Below are positions 6,566 through 15,396 of a stretch of 38,775 bases of DNA, piece by piece. Source of the DNA: Ignavibacteriales bacterium (lineage in GTDB: Bacteria > Bacteroidota > Ignavibacteria > Ignavibacteriales > Ignavibacteriaceae). Position numbers and translations under genes: made by a program. The number at the start of each line of letters is the position of its first letter. Positions within the stretch are counted from its first letter, which is position 1. The stretch covers positions 1-38,775 of the forward strand of contig JAAYVN010000053.1 of assembly GCA_012517155.1 (NCBI GenBank). Direction: 5' to 3'. The notes beneath the pieces were generated by a model. The model was given only the letters and a program-made list of their open reading frames with translations. It did no database searches and was not told the origin of the DNA.

Positions 6566-7654
6566 TCAGGTATCCATCCCTTTCCTGCCAAAGCCCGCCC
6601 ACAGATAAACCTTGGCGAAATTTTCCCTTCCCGCTCCCGGCGTGAACTTGAGATGATGCAGCGCCTGGGCATAGAATTCAGGGGGATAAGGGGCGCTCAT
6701 TAATTCCGGCACGCCGGCGGTTGCAACCTTGCGCGGGAAATTCAAAATTTCATTCATCATATTCCCGCTGCAGTAATTCTCCTTCACCAGCAGTGCGAGG
6801 ACCTCCTGCCATCGTTTCTCGTATGCCGGCTGTCTTTTTTTATTGTAGTAGCACTCCACCCCCCATTTCACAATCACGCCGCGAAGGACGTCCAGTGAGA
6901 GGGCGAAATGGTCGAAGAACATTCCGTACTTTTCCACAATTTCCTTTACTTCCGCTGCCATGCCGGAAGGGGGAAAGAGATCGCCGGCAATGCTGAGAAG
7001 TTTTTCACCGGTAAATCTTTTCAGGCAGACTCTCACCGGGGAATCCGGTCTGGAGAGCATTATACCGGTTTGAAAAAGCGAATACTCCGGAAATATCTTT
7101 TCCGAAGTTTCCCGCATGAAGGCAGCCGTATCCGCATTTAACGGGGAGCCGGAAAGTTTTCCGATTCCTTCATTAAATACATTCAGCCGGTTAAAAAGTT
7201 GGTTCTTGTTTTCCGGATGGTCCTGAATAAATCCCTTTTCAATTCCCAGAAAGAGGGACGGGGTGGTGTTGCCGGCGAGCAGGGAATCGAAATCGAATTC
7301 AAGGCAGATCACTTCAGGCACAATCCCCCCGGCGTCCGGAACATCTTTCCACCGGGAGGTGCAGGCTTCCAGCCTTTTCCAGGCGGGGTCTTCATCCGCC
7401 AGTTTCTTTAATCCGGGAAACGTGAACGACGAATTGAAATTAAACGGAGCGGGTCTGGTCACTGATCCCGAAACCGCGAGATCGGCTTTTCCTTCTTCGC
7501 TCGCCAGTTTTTTTTCGTACCCGAAGACGGAGTAGGAAAAAGTATCGGGGAGAAACTCCAGGCTATTCAGCATCACCAGCTTGTTTTTTTCGGAGATTAT
7601 TTCCGGGGAAATATGCTTAAGTGAGAATCCGAGATATTTGCCGAACGTGTCCAT
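6566..7654 (-). CDS. Uncharacterised 362-aa RiPP-cluster protein
   Basis: I do not recognise an established family. The protein is soluble in appearance, with no signal peptide or membrane segment. Distinct blocks are VICLEFDFDSLL followed by TPSLFLGIEKG (about 113-140), GIMLSRPDSPVRVCLKRF (about 197-214), and a C-terminal HLKFTPG then AKVYLWAGFGRKG (last ~30 residues). From memory these blocks recall uncharacterised proteins encoded beside other RiPP clusters, but this is not verified. It lies between the C39 exporter and rSAM-2 in the same direction with short gaps (25 and 65 bases), so it is almost surely part of the operon. It may be a modifying enzyme, an immunity factor or a carrier protein. 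The C-terminal beta-rich pattern is loosely like ABBA-fold prenyltransferases, a weak idea only. Confidence 0.75.
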   Translation of the reverse strand: MDTFGKYLGFSLKHISPEIISEKNKLVMLNSLEFLPDTFSYSVFGYEKKLASEEGKADLAVSGSVTRPAPFNFNSSFTFPGLKKLADEDPAWKRLEACTSRWKDVPDAGGIVPEVICLEFDFDSLLAGNTTPSLFLGIEKGFIQDHPENKNQLFNRLNVFNEGIGKLSGSPLNADTAAFMRETSEKIFPEYSLFQTGIMLSRPDSPVRVCLKRFTGEKLLSIAGDLFPPSGMAAEVKEIVEKYGMFFDHFALSLDVLRGVIVKWGVECYYNKKRQPAYEKRWQEVLALLVKENYCSGNMMNEILNFPRKVATAGVPELMSAPYPPEFYAQALHHLKFTPGAGRENFAKVYLWAGFGRKGMDT

Positions 7655-7679
7655 TTATTTTCTCAATATGAAAGATTAA

Positions 7680-9830
7680 TTACTCTTTAATTAGCTTCTG
7701 ATAGAGTCCGGGGACATTTTTAAGTTCATCATGAGTGCCGCGCTGTACAACCTTTCCGCCGTCCAGCACTATTATTTCGTCGCAGTCCCGTATGGTGCTG
7801 AGTCTGTGAGCAATAATAATGCACGTGCACCCCCGTTTTCTGATATTATCGTCAATGGTTTTCTCGGTTTTTGCATCCAGCGCGCTGGTTGCCTCGTCCA
7901 GTATAAGTATGGAGGGACGGTTTACCAAAGCCCTGGCAATATCGATTCTTTGTCTCTGTCCGCCTGAGAAATTCTTTCCCCCTTCGGAAACTTTTGAATC
8001 GTATCCCCCCGGGCGGGAGGTAATATCATCGTGCATATCTGCATCTTTTCCCGCCTGGATAATTTCCCCCTCGGGAATATCGGTATCCCAGAAGGTAATA
8101 TTATCCCTTATCGTCCCCTCGAACAGGAAGATATCCTGATCAACCAGGGAAATTGAATGCTGCATGACAATCGGTGGAATGTTTTCCCGTTTCATTCCGT
8201 CAAAAAGAATCTCACCGCTCCATGGCTTGTAAAGCCCGCCGACGAGTTTTGAAATGGTTGACTTGCCGCTCCCTGTTTTGCCGACGATTGCCACTCTTGA
8301 GCCGGGTTTCATTGTCAGGGAGAAATCGGAGATTAGCGGTCGCTCCAGTCTTTCATATCCGAAAGTCACGTTCCTGAGTTCCAGATAGCCGTCCAGTTTT
8401 ATTTTACCGTCGGAGGTTCTTGAATCATCGCTGTAAACATTTACCGGGTCTGCCGGATAGTTATGCACGTCATCAAGTCTTTTAAGATTGCCTTCGATAA
8501 TCTGCATAGTGCTGCCGAGATTTACGAGCATGCTGACCGGCATCATAAGACTAACCGCAAGGCTCTGAACCGCAACCAGTATGCCCACCGTCATTTCCCC
8601 CTGCATTATTCTGACCGCCCCGGCTATCAGGATGATTACGGAGAGAAGGGAATTGAGAAACACCGGAACGAGGTTGAGGAACTGGGTAAGGAATACAAGT
8701 TTCTGCTGAGAGTTGATAACCCTTGAGTGAAGCCCTGTCCATCTGGAGAAGAATTCGCTTTCCGAAGCCCGTGCTTTTATCGACTCAATCATCTGCAAAC
8801 CCGCGGTGGAGAAGGCATAGAGCATTCCCCGCTCCTGCATGGAAATCTGATTCTCGTCCCTGCGCCTTGCGGAGAAATATTTCAGGGCAAAAAAGTTCAG
8901 AGTGGAAAAAAACACGGTAATAAGCGCCAGGGTAATATCGTAATAAGCCATCAGCAGGAGATAAAAAACAATCATCAGCAGGCTGAGGAGGGTATTGGCA
9001 AGCTGCCCGGTGAGCATTTCCGCTGTGCCGTCGTTGATTATCAGTCTTTGCCCCAGCTCGTTCGGAGACCGCTGGGTGTAGAACTCGGCGGGGAGTTTAA
9101 GCAGGTGACTGAAGAATTTTCCCGAAGTCCCTGCAGAGATTCCAATTTTCAGCTTGAGCAGGAAATTCTGCTGGATGAAAGTGAATATACCTTTCACCGC
9201 GGCGGCAAGGAGAAGCCCTCCCAGCAAGGGGATTATCCAGTTAGTGGTTTCCTTTATCCACACCTCGTCTATGTACATTTTTGAAATGACCGGGACGATG
9301 ATATTCGGAATAATAAGTGCGGCACCGGTAAGCAGGAGAAAAAGCAGCGGGGAAAGGAAGGGGAGGAGCCGCTTTTTAAGCGATGAGTAGAAAGTGTTCT
9401 TTACACCCCCTTTAACGAAATCCGGTCCGGGGGAGAAGGTCATCACCACACCGGTGAATGATCTGTCGAATTCGGCAAGGGGGACTTTCCGCTTTCCGGA
9501 GGCGGGATCGTTTACATATATGAACTCGTCCGAAAATCCCTCTACAACTATAAAATGATAGAACCTCCAGAAGACAATGAGCGGGAGCTGCATTTTTTTA
9601 AGATCCTCAGGTTCCTTGCTGTAGGCTTTCACCTCCAGCCCGTGTTTTCTTGCTGCCCGGGCTATGTTGCTTGCCTTGCTTCCGTTCCTCGAAATTCCGC
9701 AGTCCAGCCGGAGTGCCTCAAGCGGTATGAACTTACCGAAATAGGCAAGCACCATTGCAAGCGAGGCGGCACCGCACTCGGCTGCTTCCATCTGCAGGAT
9801 TGTGGGGGTATTTATTCTCTTTCTTTTCAA
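7680..9830 (-). CDS. NHLM-type ABC exporter with C39 leader peptidase
   Basis: A 716-aa peptidase-containing ATP-binding exporter (PCAT). The N-terminal C39 domain has catalytic Cys19 (MEAAECGAAS), His92 (RFYHFIVV) and Asp108 (VNDPASG); it should cut NHLP leaders after the GG ending and pass the core outward. A transmembrane domain with about six helices follows (about 165-445). The ATPase has Walker A GKTGSGKST, signature FSGGQRQR, Walker B ILILDEATSALD and the H-loop IIAHRLST. All catalytic residues are present. The start is TTG at 9830, nine bases after the HlyD stop; ATG choices would remove part of the C39 domain. This matches the family named NHLM bacteriocin system ABC transporter, peptidase/ATP-binding protein. 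Confidence 0.93.
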   Translation of the reverse strand: MKRKRINTPTILQMEAAECGAASLAMVLAYFGKFIPLEALRLDCGISRNGSKASNIARAARKHGLEVKAYSKEPEDLKKMQLPLIVFWRFYHFIVVEGFSDEFIYVNDPASGKRKVPLAEFDRSFTGVVMTFSPGPDFVKGGVKNTFYSSLKKRLLPFLSPLLFLLLTGAALIIPNIIVPVISKMYIDEVWIKETTNWIIPLLGGLLLAAAVKGIFTFIQQNFLLKLKIGISAGTSGKFFSHLLKLPAEFYTQRSPNELGQRLIINDGTAEMLTGQLANTLLSLLMIVFYLLLMAYYDITLALITVFFSTLNFFALKYFSARRRDENQISMQERGMLYAFSTAGLQMIESIKARASESEFFSRWTGLHSRVINSQQKLVFLTQFLNLVPVFLNSLLSVIILIAGAVRIMQGEMTVGILVAVQSLAVSLMMPVSMLVNLGSTMQIIEGNLKRLDDVHNYPADPVNVYSDDSRTSDGKIKLDGYLELRNVTFGYERLERPLISDFSLTMKPGSRVAIVGKTGSGKSTISKLVGGLYKPWSGEILFDGMKRENIPPIVMQHSISLVDQDIFLFEGTIRDNITFWDTDIPEGEIIQAGKDADMHDDITSRPGGYDSKVSEGGKNFSGGQRQRIDIARALVNRPSILILDEATSALDAKTEKTIDDNIRKRGCTCIIIAHRLSTIRDCDEIIVLDGGKVVQRGTHDELKNVPGLYQKLIKE

Positions 9831-9839
9831 GTTCGCCTG

Positions 9840-10715
9840 TTATTTGTCAAATATAAAGCTTAAAATAGTCTTGCTTTCCGTGATTATCTTCAGTGTGCAG
9901 TAGCTTGTCCTTATGAAATCAATGGATGCCCCCCTGGCGGAAGTCCATTTCAGTTTTCCCGATTCATACACGGGGGTTATCAGTATCTCGAAATAGTCAT
10001 CCTTCGAAATATCGGACAGCAGCTGGTTTTCGCGCACAAGCATTTTCTTTCTTTCCGGGGAGACCGGGTAGTTTGCAATTTTTGTGAGCGTCCCCGTCAG
10101 ATAGCCGAATTCCTTTGCATCAATATTATGGGGGGAGATAAGGACCTTATTCCCCGTCCTTACGGAGTTTACCTGCTTTGCCGATAAAAATCCGGTGATG
10201 GTGAATTTGTTTTTCAGCGAGTCAGCCAGATCCTCATTGCCGGAAACCTCGACGGAGAGGAGCTTGTCTCCGATGCGTACAAAATCACCTTCCGAAACAT
10301 TTATCTCGAAGACCGTGCCGCAGGCAGGGGAAAGAATTGCGGAGCTGGTTGGAGAGGAGACCGGTCCGGAGGTTTTTGTGCTGAGGGAAGCGAGCTCATC
10401 CGCAGTCAGAAGATCCGCAAGGAAATCCCCCTTCTTTACCGGAGCGCCCGGAAATACCGAGAGATTTTTTATGAAACCCTCCCTGAGTGCGGGGATGCCG
10501 GTAACCGTGCCCTGCCTTACAATCAGTCCGCGGCACCCGGTCTCCCGGCTGATATTGCTGAAGCCCAGCCAGAAAAAGAGGGTGAAGGAAATCAGAATAA
10601 AAAGGAGGAGGAGTATCCAGCTTCTTATTGTTATTATCTGGACCGCTCCGTCTGTCTCTTCCGGTTTCGTGAAGCGCTCCATTGCCTTGTCTCTGAAAAG
10701 TTTTTTATTAAACAT
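9840..10715 (-). CDS. NHLM-type HlyD-family secretion adaptor
   Basis: A 291-aa membrane fusion protein: short cytoplasmic N-terminus, one transmembrane helix at about residues 31-52 (SWILLLLFILISFTLFFWL), then a periplasmic barrel-sandwich region with lipoyl-like halves (LIVRQGTVTGIPALREGFIK and GTVFEINVSEGDFVRIGDKL). It should link the two inner-membrane ABC proteins to the envelope. It lacks the long coiled coil of classic HlyD, as is usual in the NHLM type. No outer-membrane TolC gene is in the window. It sits between the two ABC genes, with a nine-base gap on its downstream side. Confidence 0.9.
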   Translation of the reverse strand: MFNKKLFRDKAMERFTKPEETDGAVQIITIRSWILLLLFILISFTLFFWLGFSNISRETGCRGLIVRQGTVTGIPALREGFIKNLSVFPGAPVKKGDFLADLLTADELASLSTKTSGPVSSPTSSAILSPACGTVFEINVSEGDFVRIGDKLLSVEVSGNEDLADSLKNKFTITGFLSAKQVNSVRTGNKVLISPHNIDAKEFGYLTGTLTKIANYPVSPERKKMLVRENQLLSDISKDDYFEILITPVYESGKLKWTSARGASIDFIRTSYCTLKIITESKTILSFIFDK

Positions 10716-10761
10716 AAGTCAAAAAATATTTAAACATCTGCCCTGCGGGCATGAAATAAAT

Positions 10762-13677
10762 TTATGCGGTTTCATTCAGCTGTCTTTTAACCAGCTCCGT
10801 GAAGAAACCGTTTTTACTGTACAATTCCTCGTAGTTCCCCGATTCCACAATTTTTCCCTTCTCCATCACGTATATCATATCGGCATCCTTAATTGTGCTC
10901 AGTCTGTGCGCAACGATAATTCTTGTTGCCTGTATATGCGAAAAATAATCAGCAAGAACTTTCTGGGATTCATTATCAAGAGCGCTGGTTGCCTCGTCAA
11001 GGAAAAGGACTGATGGCTTGTTTATGACCGCCCTGGTAATAAGTATTTTCTGGCGCTGCCCTCCGGAAAGTGTGCTGAGTCCTTCGCTTACCGGGGTGAA
11101 GAGTCCCATCGGCATGGTTTTCAGATCCTCATCAAGTCCGGTAACTTTACAAACCTCATTCACATACTCGACCGGATAATTCGTAACTCCTGCGATATTA
11201 GTATAAATATTGCCGGGCATCAGCCGGGTGTTCTGCATTACCGTACCGATTTTCCGCCTAAGGCTCCCCGCATCAATAGAGTCGATATTCAGATTGTCAT
11301 AATAGATCGATCCCAGTTCCGGGGTTTCAAAACCCAGGAGCATTCTCAGCAGGGTGGTTTTTCCCGAGCCTGAAGCCCCCACCACCGCAACAAACTCCCC
11401 GGGATTAACGGTCATGGAAATATCGGAAAGAATATATTCCCCCTCTTTATCATACTTGAAGAAGAGGTGGTCAATCCCGATTTTCCCTTTCAGTGCGGAT
11501 ATGCTTTCCTTCTTAACCGAGTATTCGGGAAGTTCATTGAGTATTTCCTTTGCGTTTTCAAACAGTGGGAGCGCCATGAAAAGATTTACCGCCACGTTGC
11601 TCATCTGCATGACGGACAACATAAATACGTTGAATGCCGTCAGGAAGGAGAGGAGTGTGCCGGCGGAGAATGCGATATATCTTTCAGAGGTAAAAAGAAA
11701 ATATATGAAAATGGTGGCGAGCACCGGGAAAACGGAATTCAGCACTACTATTGCACTGGAATGTTTTTTCATGCTCAGATTTTCACGCTGCTGGACCACG
11801 TACTTATCCGCCCAGAGTTTGAATGCCTGGTTCTCAACTCCTGCAATCCTTATCTTCGAAATGCTGTTCAGCAGCTGGTTGACCAGACTTGAGATCTTGT
11901 TCTCCTGTTTTATTACCCGGTAGTTTACTTTCCTGACCTTGTTTCCGAAATAAATTACCGTCCGGATAAAAAGCGCAAAGAGAAGCGCAGACAATATCCC
12001 GAGCAGCCAGTCATAATAAAACAATATGAAAAGATTCGAGACCAGGAAGAGATTGTAAACAATTGTATTTATGATTGTGAGGGATAGCATCTGCTTGAGC
12101 ATTGCAATACTGTTGGCTTTGGAGGCAAGCTCCCCCGATGAGAATTTCTTAAAGAAAGAAACGGGAAGGTTGATCAGCCTGTCCCATACAGCCGACTGGA
12201 CAACCAGGTCGGTTTTCGCATCCAGCCGCTGAAAACTCAGCCCCCTGATCACCTGCGCAATCATGAATGCAAAACTGGCGAACAGCAGGGAAATTCCAAG
12301 CCCGGTGAGTTTTGAATAATCATTTGCCGGTATAGCGGAATCAAGAATAACCCCGGTAACCAGGGGGACGAAGAGACTGAGCAGACCGCCGATGGTTCCC
12401 GCGCCTAGCAGGAAAAGCACTTCCTTCCTTGCCGAGGAGAGTATGAACGTGAAAAGTTCTTTTGCTGTGATCTGCCTGTTCGGGAAAGGACGGTAAAAAG
12501 TGAATGCATTTTCTCCGATCCTTTCTGCCAGTTCCGGAGTCAGTCCGGCATCAATATTTTCAGCCGGTATAATAATCCTGTATCTCCCGAATGCATTGGG
12601 AATAAGCACAGCCGGATTTTTTGTATCCTCAGTATAAGAAATGAAAGCGCTTGAGTCGGTCTTTGCCCAGTTTTCCTGGAGTTTCAGATGCCTTAACGCA
12701 AATTTGGAAAAAGCCGCAATCTGTTCCGGTCCCGCAGAGTTTCCTTCCTTGTCTTCGGGGGGTTCGGAGATGGGGATGTTCAGGTGACGGGCAAGGATCT
12801 TTGCCGCCCGGAAAATTTTATTTCCCGATTCCGCTTCCTTTTTCCGGAAAGCATCCGGCTGCAGAACACTTTCAATACTCTTTTCCGCCTGCCTGCTGAT
12901 CTCCTTGCGCCGGTCGAGTTTTACTTTGTTCCGGACGAAGTTATCAACCAGCTGCATTCTTATATTGAGTTCTTCAAGTTCAAGGAGTTTCAGGTGATAA
13001 GTCTCGAGGAAGTACCAGAACCCGTCTTTCTGTATCAGAGTGTGAGTGGCAAGAGGTGCGGTTTCAAAATCCTTTGCAGATAATATCCACGCATTGTCGG
13101 TCAGGGGAAAGAAGATGCTTTTTTCAAATTCCAGCAATTCCGAATCAAGCAGGGAAACGGAGCCTGATTCAACCTCCATCCACAGCACTCCTTTTTTTGC
13201 GCGGACTTTCTGATTCTGCTTTACAATAACCGTCTGGGGTTTATTAATCCCTTCATCCGCCGGAGCGGAAACGGCAAGATCATATCGGAGGCTGTGGTCC
13301 CTTGCCACACCGGAGGTAATATTTAATATCCACTGATCGGTAAGATATGCAAGCTCATCAAGCCCCGTTAAAGAATCGGTCAGGGATTTACGGGAGACGT
13401 TTAAGATGAGAGTATCCGTATCTCCGGAAGCAAGGAAGCAGCGGTGTGATAATGAGGAGTCAAGGTCCATACCGAACAGGATGCTGCCTGAAGGGGCAGA
13501 GAAGAGGTAAGTCCTGGCTCCTTTTATCCAGCCCTCTTCCCGTTTTACGGAGAAGACATCAACGTTTCCCGATTTAATCAGCCAGATATTATCCCTGCCT
13601 TCCAGCAGGAGGGGATTATTATTCCCGGCTTTAAGGGGGGTGCCTTTGTGGTTGAAATATTCAGTAACTGATTGCAA
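10762..13677 (-). CDS. NHLM-type ABC transporter, ATP-binding/permease protein without C39
   Basis: A 971-aa ABC protein. The first ~380 residues form a long cytoplasmic part beginning with a cyclic-nucleotide-binding-like barrel (NIWLIKSGNVDVFSVKREEG). Then come about six membrane helices and an ATPase with Walker A VVGASGSGKTT, signature LSGGQRQK, Walker B VLFLDEATSALD and IIVAHRLST. There is no C39 peptidase. This matches the companion ABC protein of NHLM bacteriocin export systems; with the peptidase ABC and HlyD it completes the export triad. The only plausible start is TTG at 13677, since the next Met is around residue 69; no good ribosome binding site is visible. It is the first gene of the minus-strand operon, so the operon promoter should lie just right of 13677. 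Confidence 0.9.
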   Translation of the reverse strand: MQSVTEYFNHKGTPLKAGNNNPLLLEGRDNIWLIKSGNVDVFSVKREEGWIKGARTYLFSAPSGSILFGMDLDSSLSHRCFLASGDTDTLILNVSRKSLTDSLTGLDELAYLTDQWILNITSGVARDHSLRYDLAVSAPADEGINKPQTVIVKQNQKVRAKKGVLWMEVESGSVSLLDSELLEFEKSIFFPLTDNAWILSAKDFETAPLATHTLIQKDGFWYFLETYHLKLLELEELNIRMQLVDNFVRNKVKLDRRKEISRQAEKSIESVLQPDAFRKKEAESGNKIFRAAKILARHLNIPISEPPEDKEGNSAGPEQIAAFSKFALRHLKLQENWAKTDSSAFISYTEDTKNPAVLIPNAFGRYRIIIPAENIDAGLTPELAERIGENAFTFYRPFPNRQITAKELFTFILSSARKEVLFLLGAGTIGGLLSLFVPLVTGVILDSAIPANDYSKLTGLGISLLFASFAFMIAQVIRGLSFQRLDAKTDLVVQSAVWDRLINLPVSFFKKFSSGELASKANSIAMLKQMLSLTIINTIVYNLFLVSNLFILFYYDWLLGILSALLFALFIRTVIYFGNKVRKVNYRVIKQENKISSLVNQLLNSISKIRIAGVENQAFKLWADKYVVQQRENLSMKKHSSAIVVLNSVFPVLATIFIYFLFTSERYIAFSAGTLLSFLTAFNVFMLSVMQMSNVAVNLFMALPLFENAKEILNELPEYSVKKESISALKGKIGIDHLFFKYDKEGEYILSDISMTVNPGEFVAVVGASGSGKTTLLRMLLGFETPELGSIYYDNLNIDSIDAGSLRRKIGTVMQNTRLMPGNIYTNIAGVTNYPVEYVNEVCKVTGLDEDLKTMPMGLFTPVSEGLSTLSGGQRQKILITRAVINKPSVLFLDEATSALDNESQKVLADYFSHIQATRIIVAHRLSTIKDADMIYVMEKGKIVESGNYEELYSKNGFFTELVKRQLNETA

Positions 13678-14128
13678 GCTCGTCGTCCGATAAATTATTT
13701 ATAAATGATTAATGATAATGCAACTGTCCACTTAAAAATTTTATTTATGGTTTTAAATATAAATATTCGGGATATAAAATCACCACTAAAAAATTCCCGT
13801 GCATTCATTAAAAGAAAATCCCGGATACAGGCATACTCCCCGTACAATCTTTTCCCCTCCTACTTTTGACTTTCGACACATTCATCCATTCAATGCCTTC
13901 CTGCCTTCATGATATGTGATTTCCTCTGCACCCCGGATTGGCTTTTGTACTTGCAAATTATTTTGCTAATTTTCACCCGTGATTATAATCGGTTATTTTA
14001 TACCACCGGATCATATAACCCGGTTCTTTAATCTCGCCGGGGGTGCTGTTGAATCCGGATGCTCTTTGATATCTTTCCCTGCATTTATTAAGTGTGGAAA
14101 AGAGATTTTCCAATGAAAGGATAAAATC
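13678..14128. other. Divergent intergenic region
   Basis: About 450 A+T-rich bases between the RiPP export operon (minus) and the serpin-like lipoprotein gene (plus). It should hold both promoters. I see no convincing -35/-10 pair, operator palindrome or small gene. AAAGGAT at about 14117 is the ribosome binding site of the gene starting at 14129. Confidence 0.5.
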
Positions 14129-15181
14129 ATGAAAAAAATATTTTTTATAACCCTCGTTACCGCATGTCTGCTGTTATCGGCGGGCTGCAATAATCAGCAG
14201 GTTCAGGGGCAGCCCGAGATTGTCCGGGACACTAAAGCTAAAATCACGGATAATTATCTTGGAAGTGAATTCAAGGGGAATTTTATCTGGGGGGGTGCAA
14301 TGAATCTCGCCTGGAATGAGCTGAATGAAAATATCCTGAAGGAAAAACTGAAACTCGACACGGATGACGAAGTTGCCCTGAGGATGGCAGAAATTCTTAA
14401 CAATCCGGTATTTACCAAAAATGACCTGGATGAGAAAAGTTATTATGTTAAAAGCGGATATGGTCAGGAAACGGTGGATATCATAAACCGGGAATCGCGA
14501 AAGAAATTTCCCTCAAAAAGTTTTGCGGACCTGAAACTGGACCTGTCCCCGGCAGATATTATTTCCTACGCCTACTTTCTGAAGGAAGTGGAGTATCAAA
14601 CCGAGTTTGAAAAAAAGGATGTTTCCTTTGAGGGGGAAAATGTAAAAGGTTTTTATGCTAAAGTCAAAGGGGAACTGGACAATCTGAAAATCCTTAAATA
14701 TGAGAGCGATGATAAGTTTATTGTAAGTTTGCAGCTCAGGGATGAAAGTGATCAGCTGATTCTGGCAAAGGGATATGATATGGAGAAGCCGCAAAATGTG
14801 GTGGATGAAATCAACGGGAACGGCGGTAGTGATTTTATAAAAATCGGCGAACATGATCGTTTTGAGGCTCCCAAACTGCACCTGGATTACCATAGGGATT
14901 ATGTGGAACTGATTGGCAGGTATCTGGCAAACAAAGGATTTGAATCTTATTTTATCGGACAGATGTTTGAAAATATCAAGTTCGATATGGATGAAAAAGG
15001 AGCCAGGGTGGAAAACGAGGCGGTGATTGTGCTTCCCAAATCTGTCTCGATTGATAAGGATAAACCAAAGAACCTGATTCTTGACAAGCCCTACTGGGTG
15101 GTCATGAAAAGAAAGGATTCAAAAAATCCTTACTTTATCCTCGGGGTAAAGAATACAGAACTGATGGAAAAAGTTAAATAA
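14129..15181 (+). CDS. Serpin-like lipoprotein
   Basis: A 350-aa lipoprotein precursor: signal peptide MKKIFFITLVTACLLLSAGC with lipobox Cys20. The C-terminal third follows the serpin pattern: FDMDEKGARVENEAVIVL resembles the hinge (VDEKGTEAAAATAV), and 30 or so residues on LDKPYWVVMKRK...PYFILGVKNT resembles FxxDRPFLFLIR...ILFMGRVxNP. Mid-protein, IISYAYFLKEVEYQTEF then VKGFYAK is placed like the serpin NAIYFKGxWxxxF...VxM block. The hinge lacks the run of small residues needed for inhibitory serpins, so if the fold is right it may be non-inhibitory. It is a divergent member at best; the call rests on pattern memory. It is transcribed away from the RiPP export operon. Confidence 0.5.
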   Translation: MKKIFFITLVTACLLLSAGCNNQQVQGQPEIVRDTKAKITDNYLGSEFKGNFIWGGAMNLAWNELNENILKEKLKLDTDDEVALRMAEILNNPVFTKNDLDEKSYYVKSGYGQETVDIINRESRKKFPSKSFADLKLDLSPADIISYAYFLKEVEYQTEFEKKDVSFEGENVKGFYAKVKGELDNLKILKYESDDKFIVSLQLRDESDQLILAKGYDMEKPQNVVDEINGNGGSDFIKIGEHDRFEAPKLHLDYHRDYVELIGRYLANKGFESYFIGQMFENIKFDMDEKGARVENEAVIVLPKSVSIDKDKPKNLILDKPYWVVMKRKDSKNPYFILGVKNTELMEKVK

Positions 15182-15342
15182 ATCAATACTTCCGCGGACC
15201 GGCAATTTTGCCTGTAGCCCATGGATAAAGGGGATGCGCGATGTCCGTTATCTGAAGAAAGGCGTGTTACCGGCTGACTTCCATAAAATATAAAACCCCT
15301 CCTCCTACCGTATCGGCTTTGTAAAATATAAAATTGCATTCC

Positions 15343-15366
15343 CCCTCCCTTTTTGTAAAGGGAGGG
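15343..15366. terminator. Hairpin between convergent genes
   Basis: ccctcccttt (15343-15352) pairs perfectly with aaagggaggg (15357-15366) around a 4-base loop. It lies between the ends of two convergent genes and could stop transcription from either side, though neither strand shows a clean U-run directly after the stem. The C/G-tract style matches the intergenic sequence near 122-170, so it may also be part of a repeat. Confidence 0.45.
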
Positions 15367-15396
15367 ACGGGGAGGGTTAAAAACGTTACAAACGAC

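Noticed and set aside
8727-9284. 185-aa plus-strand frame inside the C39 exporter gene
   Set aside because: It is antisense to a well-conserved transmembrane region of an ABC protein and has no domain of its own.
10195-11013. 272-aa plus-strand frame across the HlyD gene and the start of the neighbouring ABC gene
   Set aside because: It covers the reverse strand of two real genes and their spacer; composition looks like a shadow frame.
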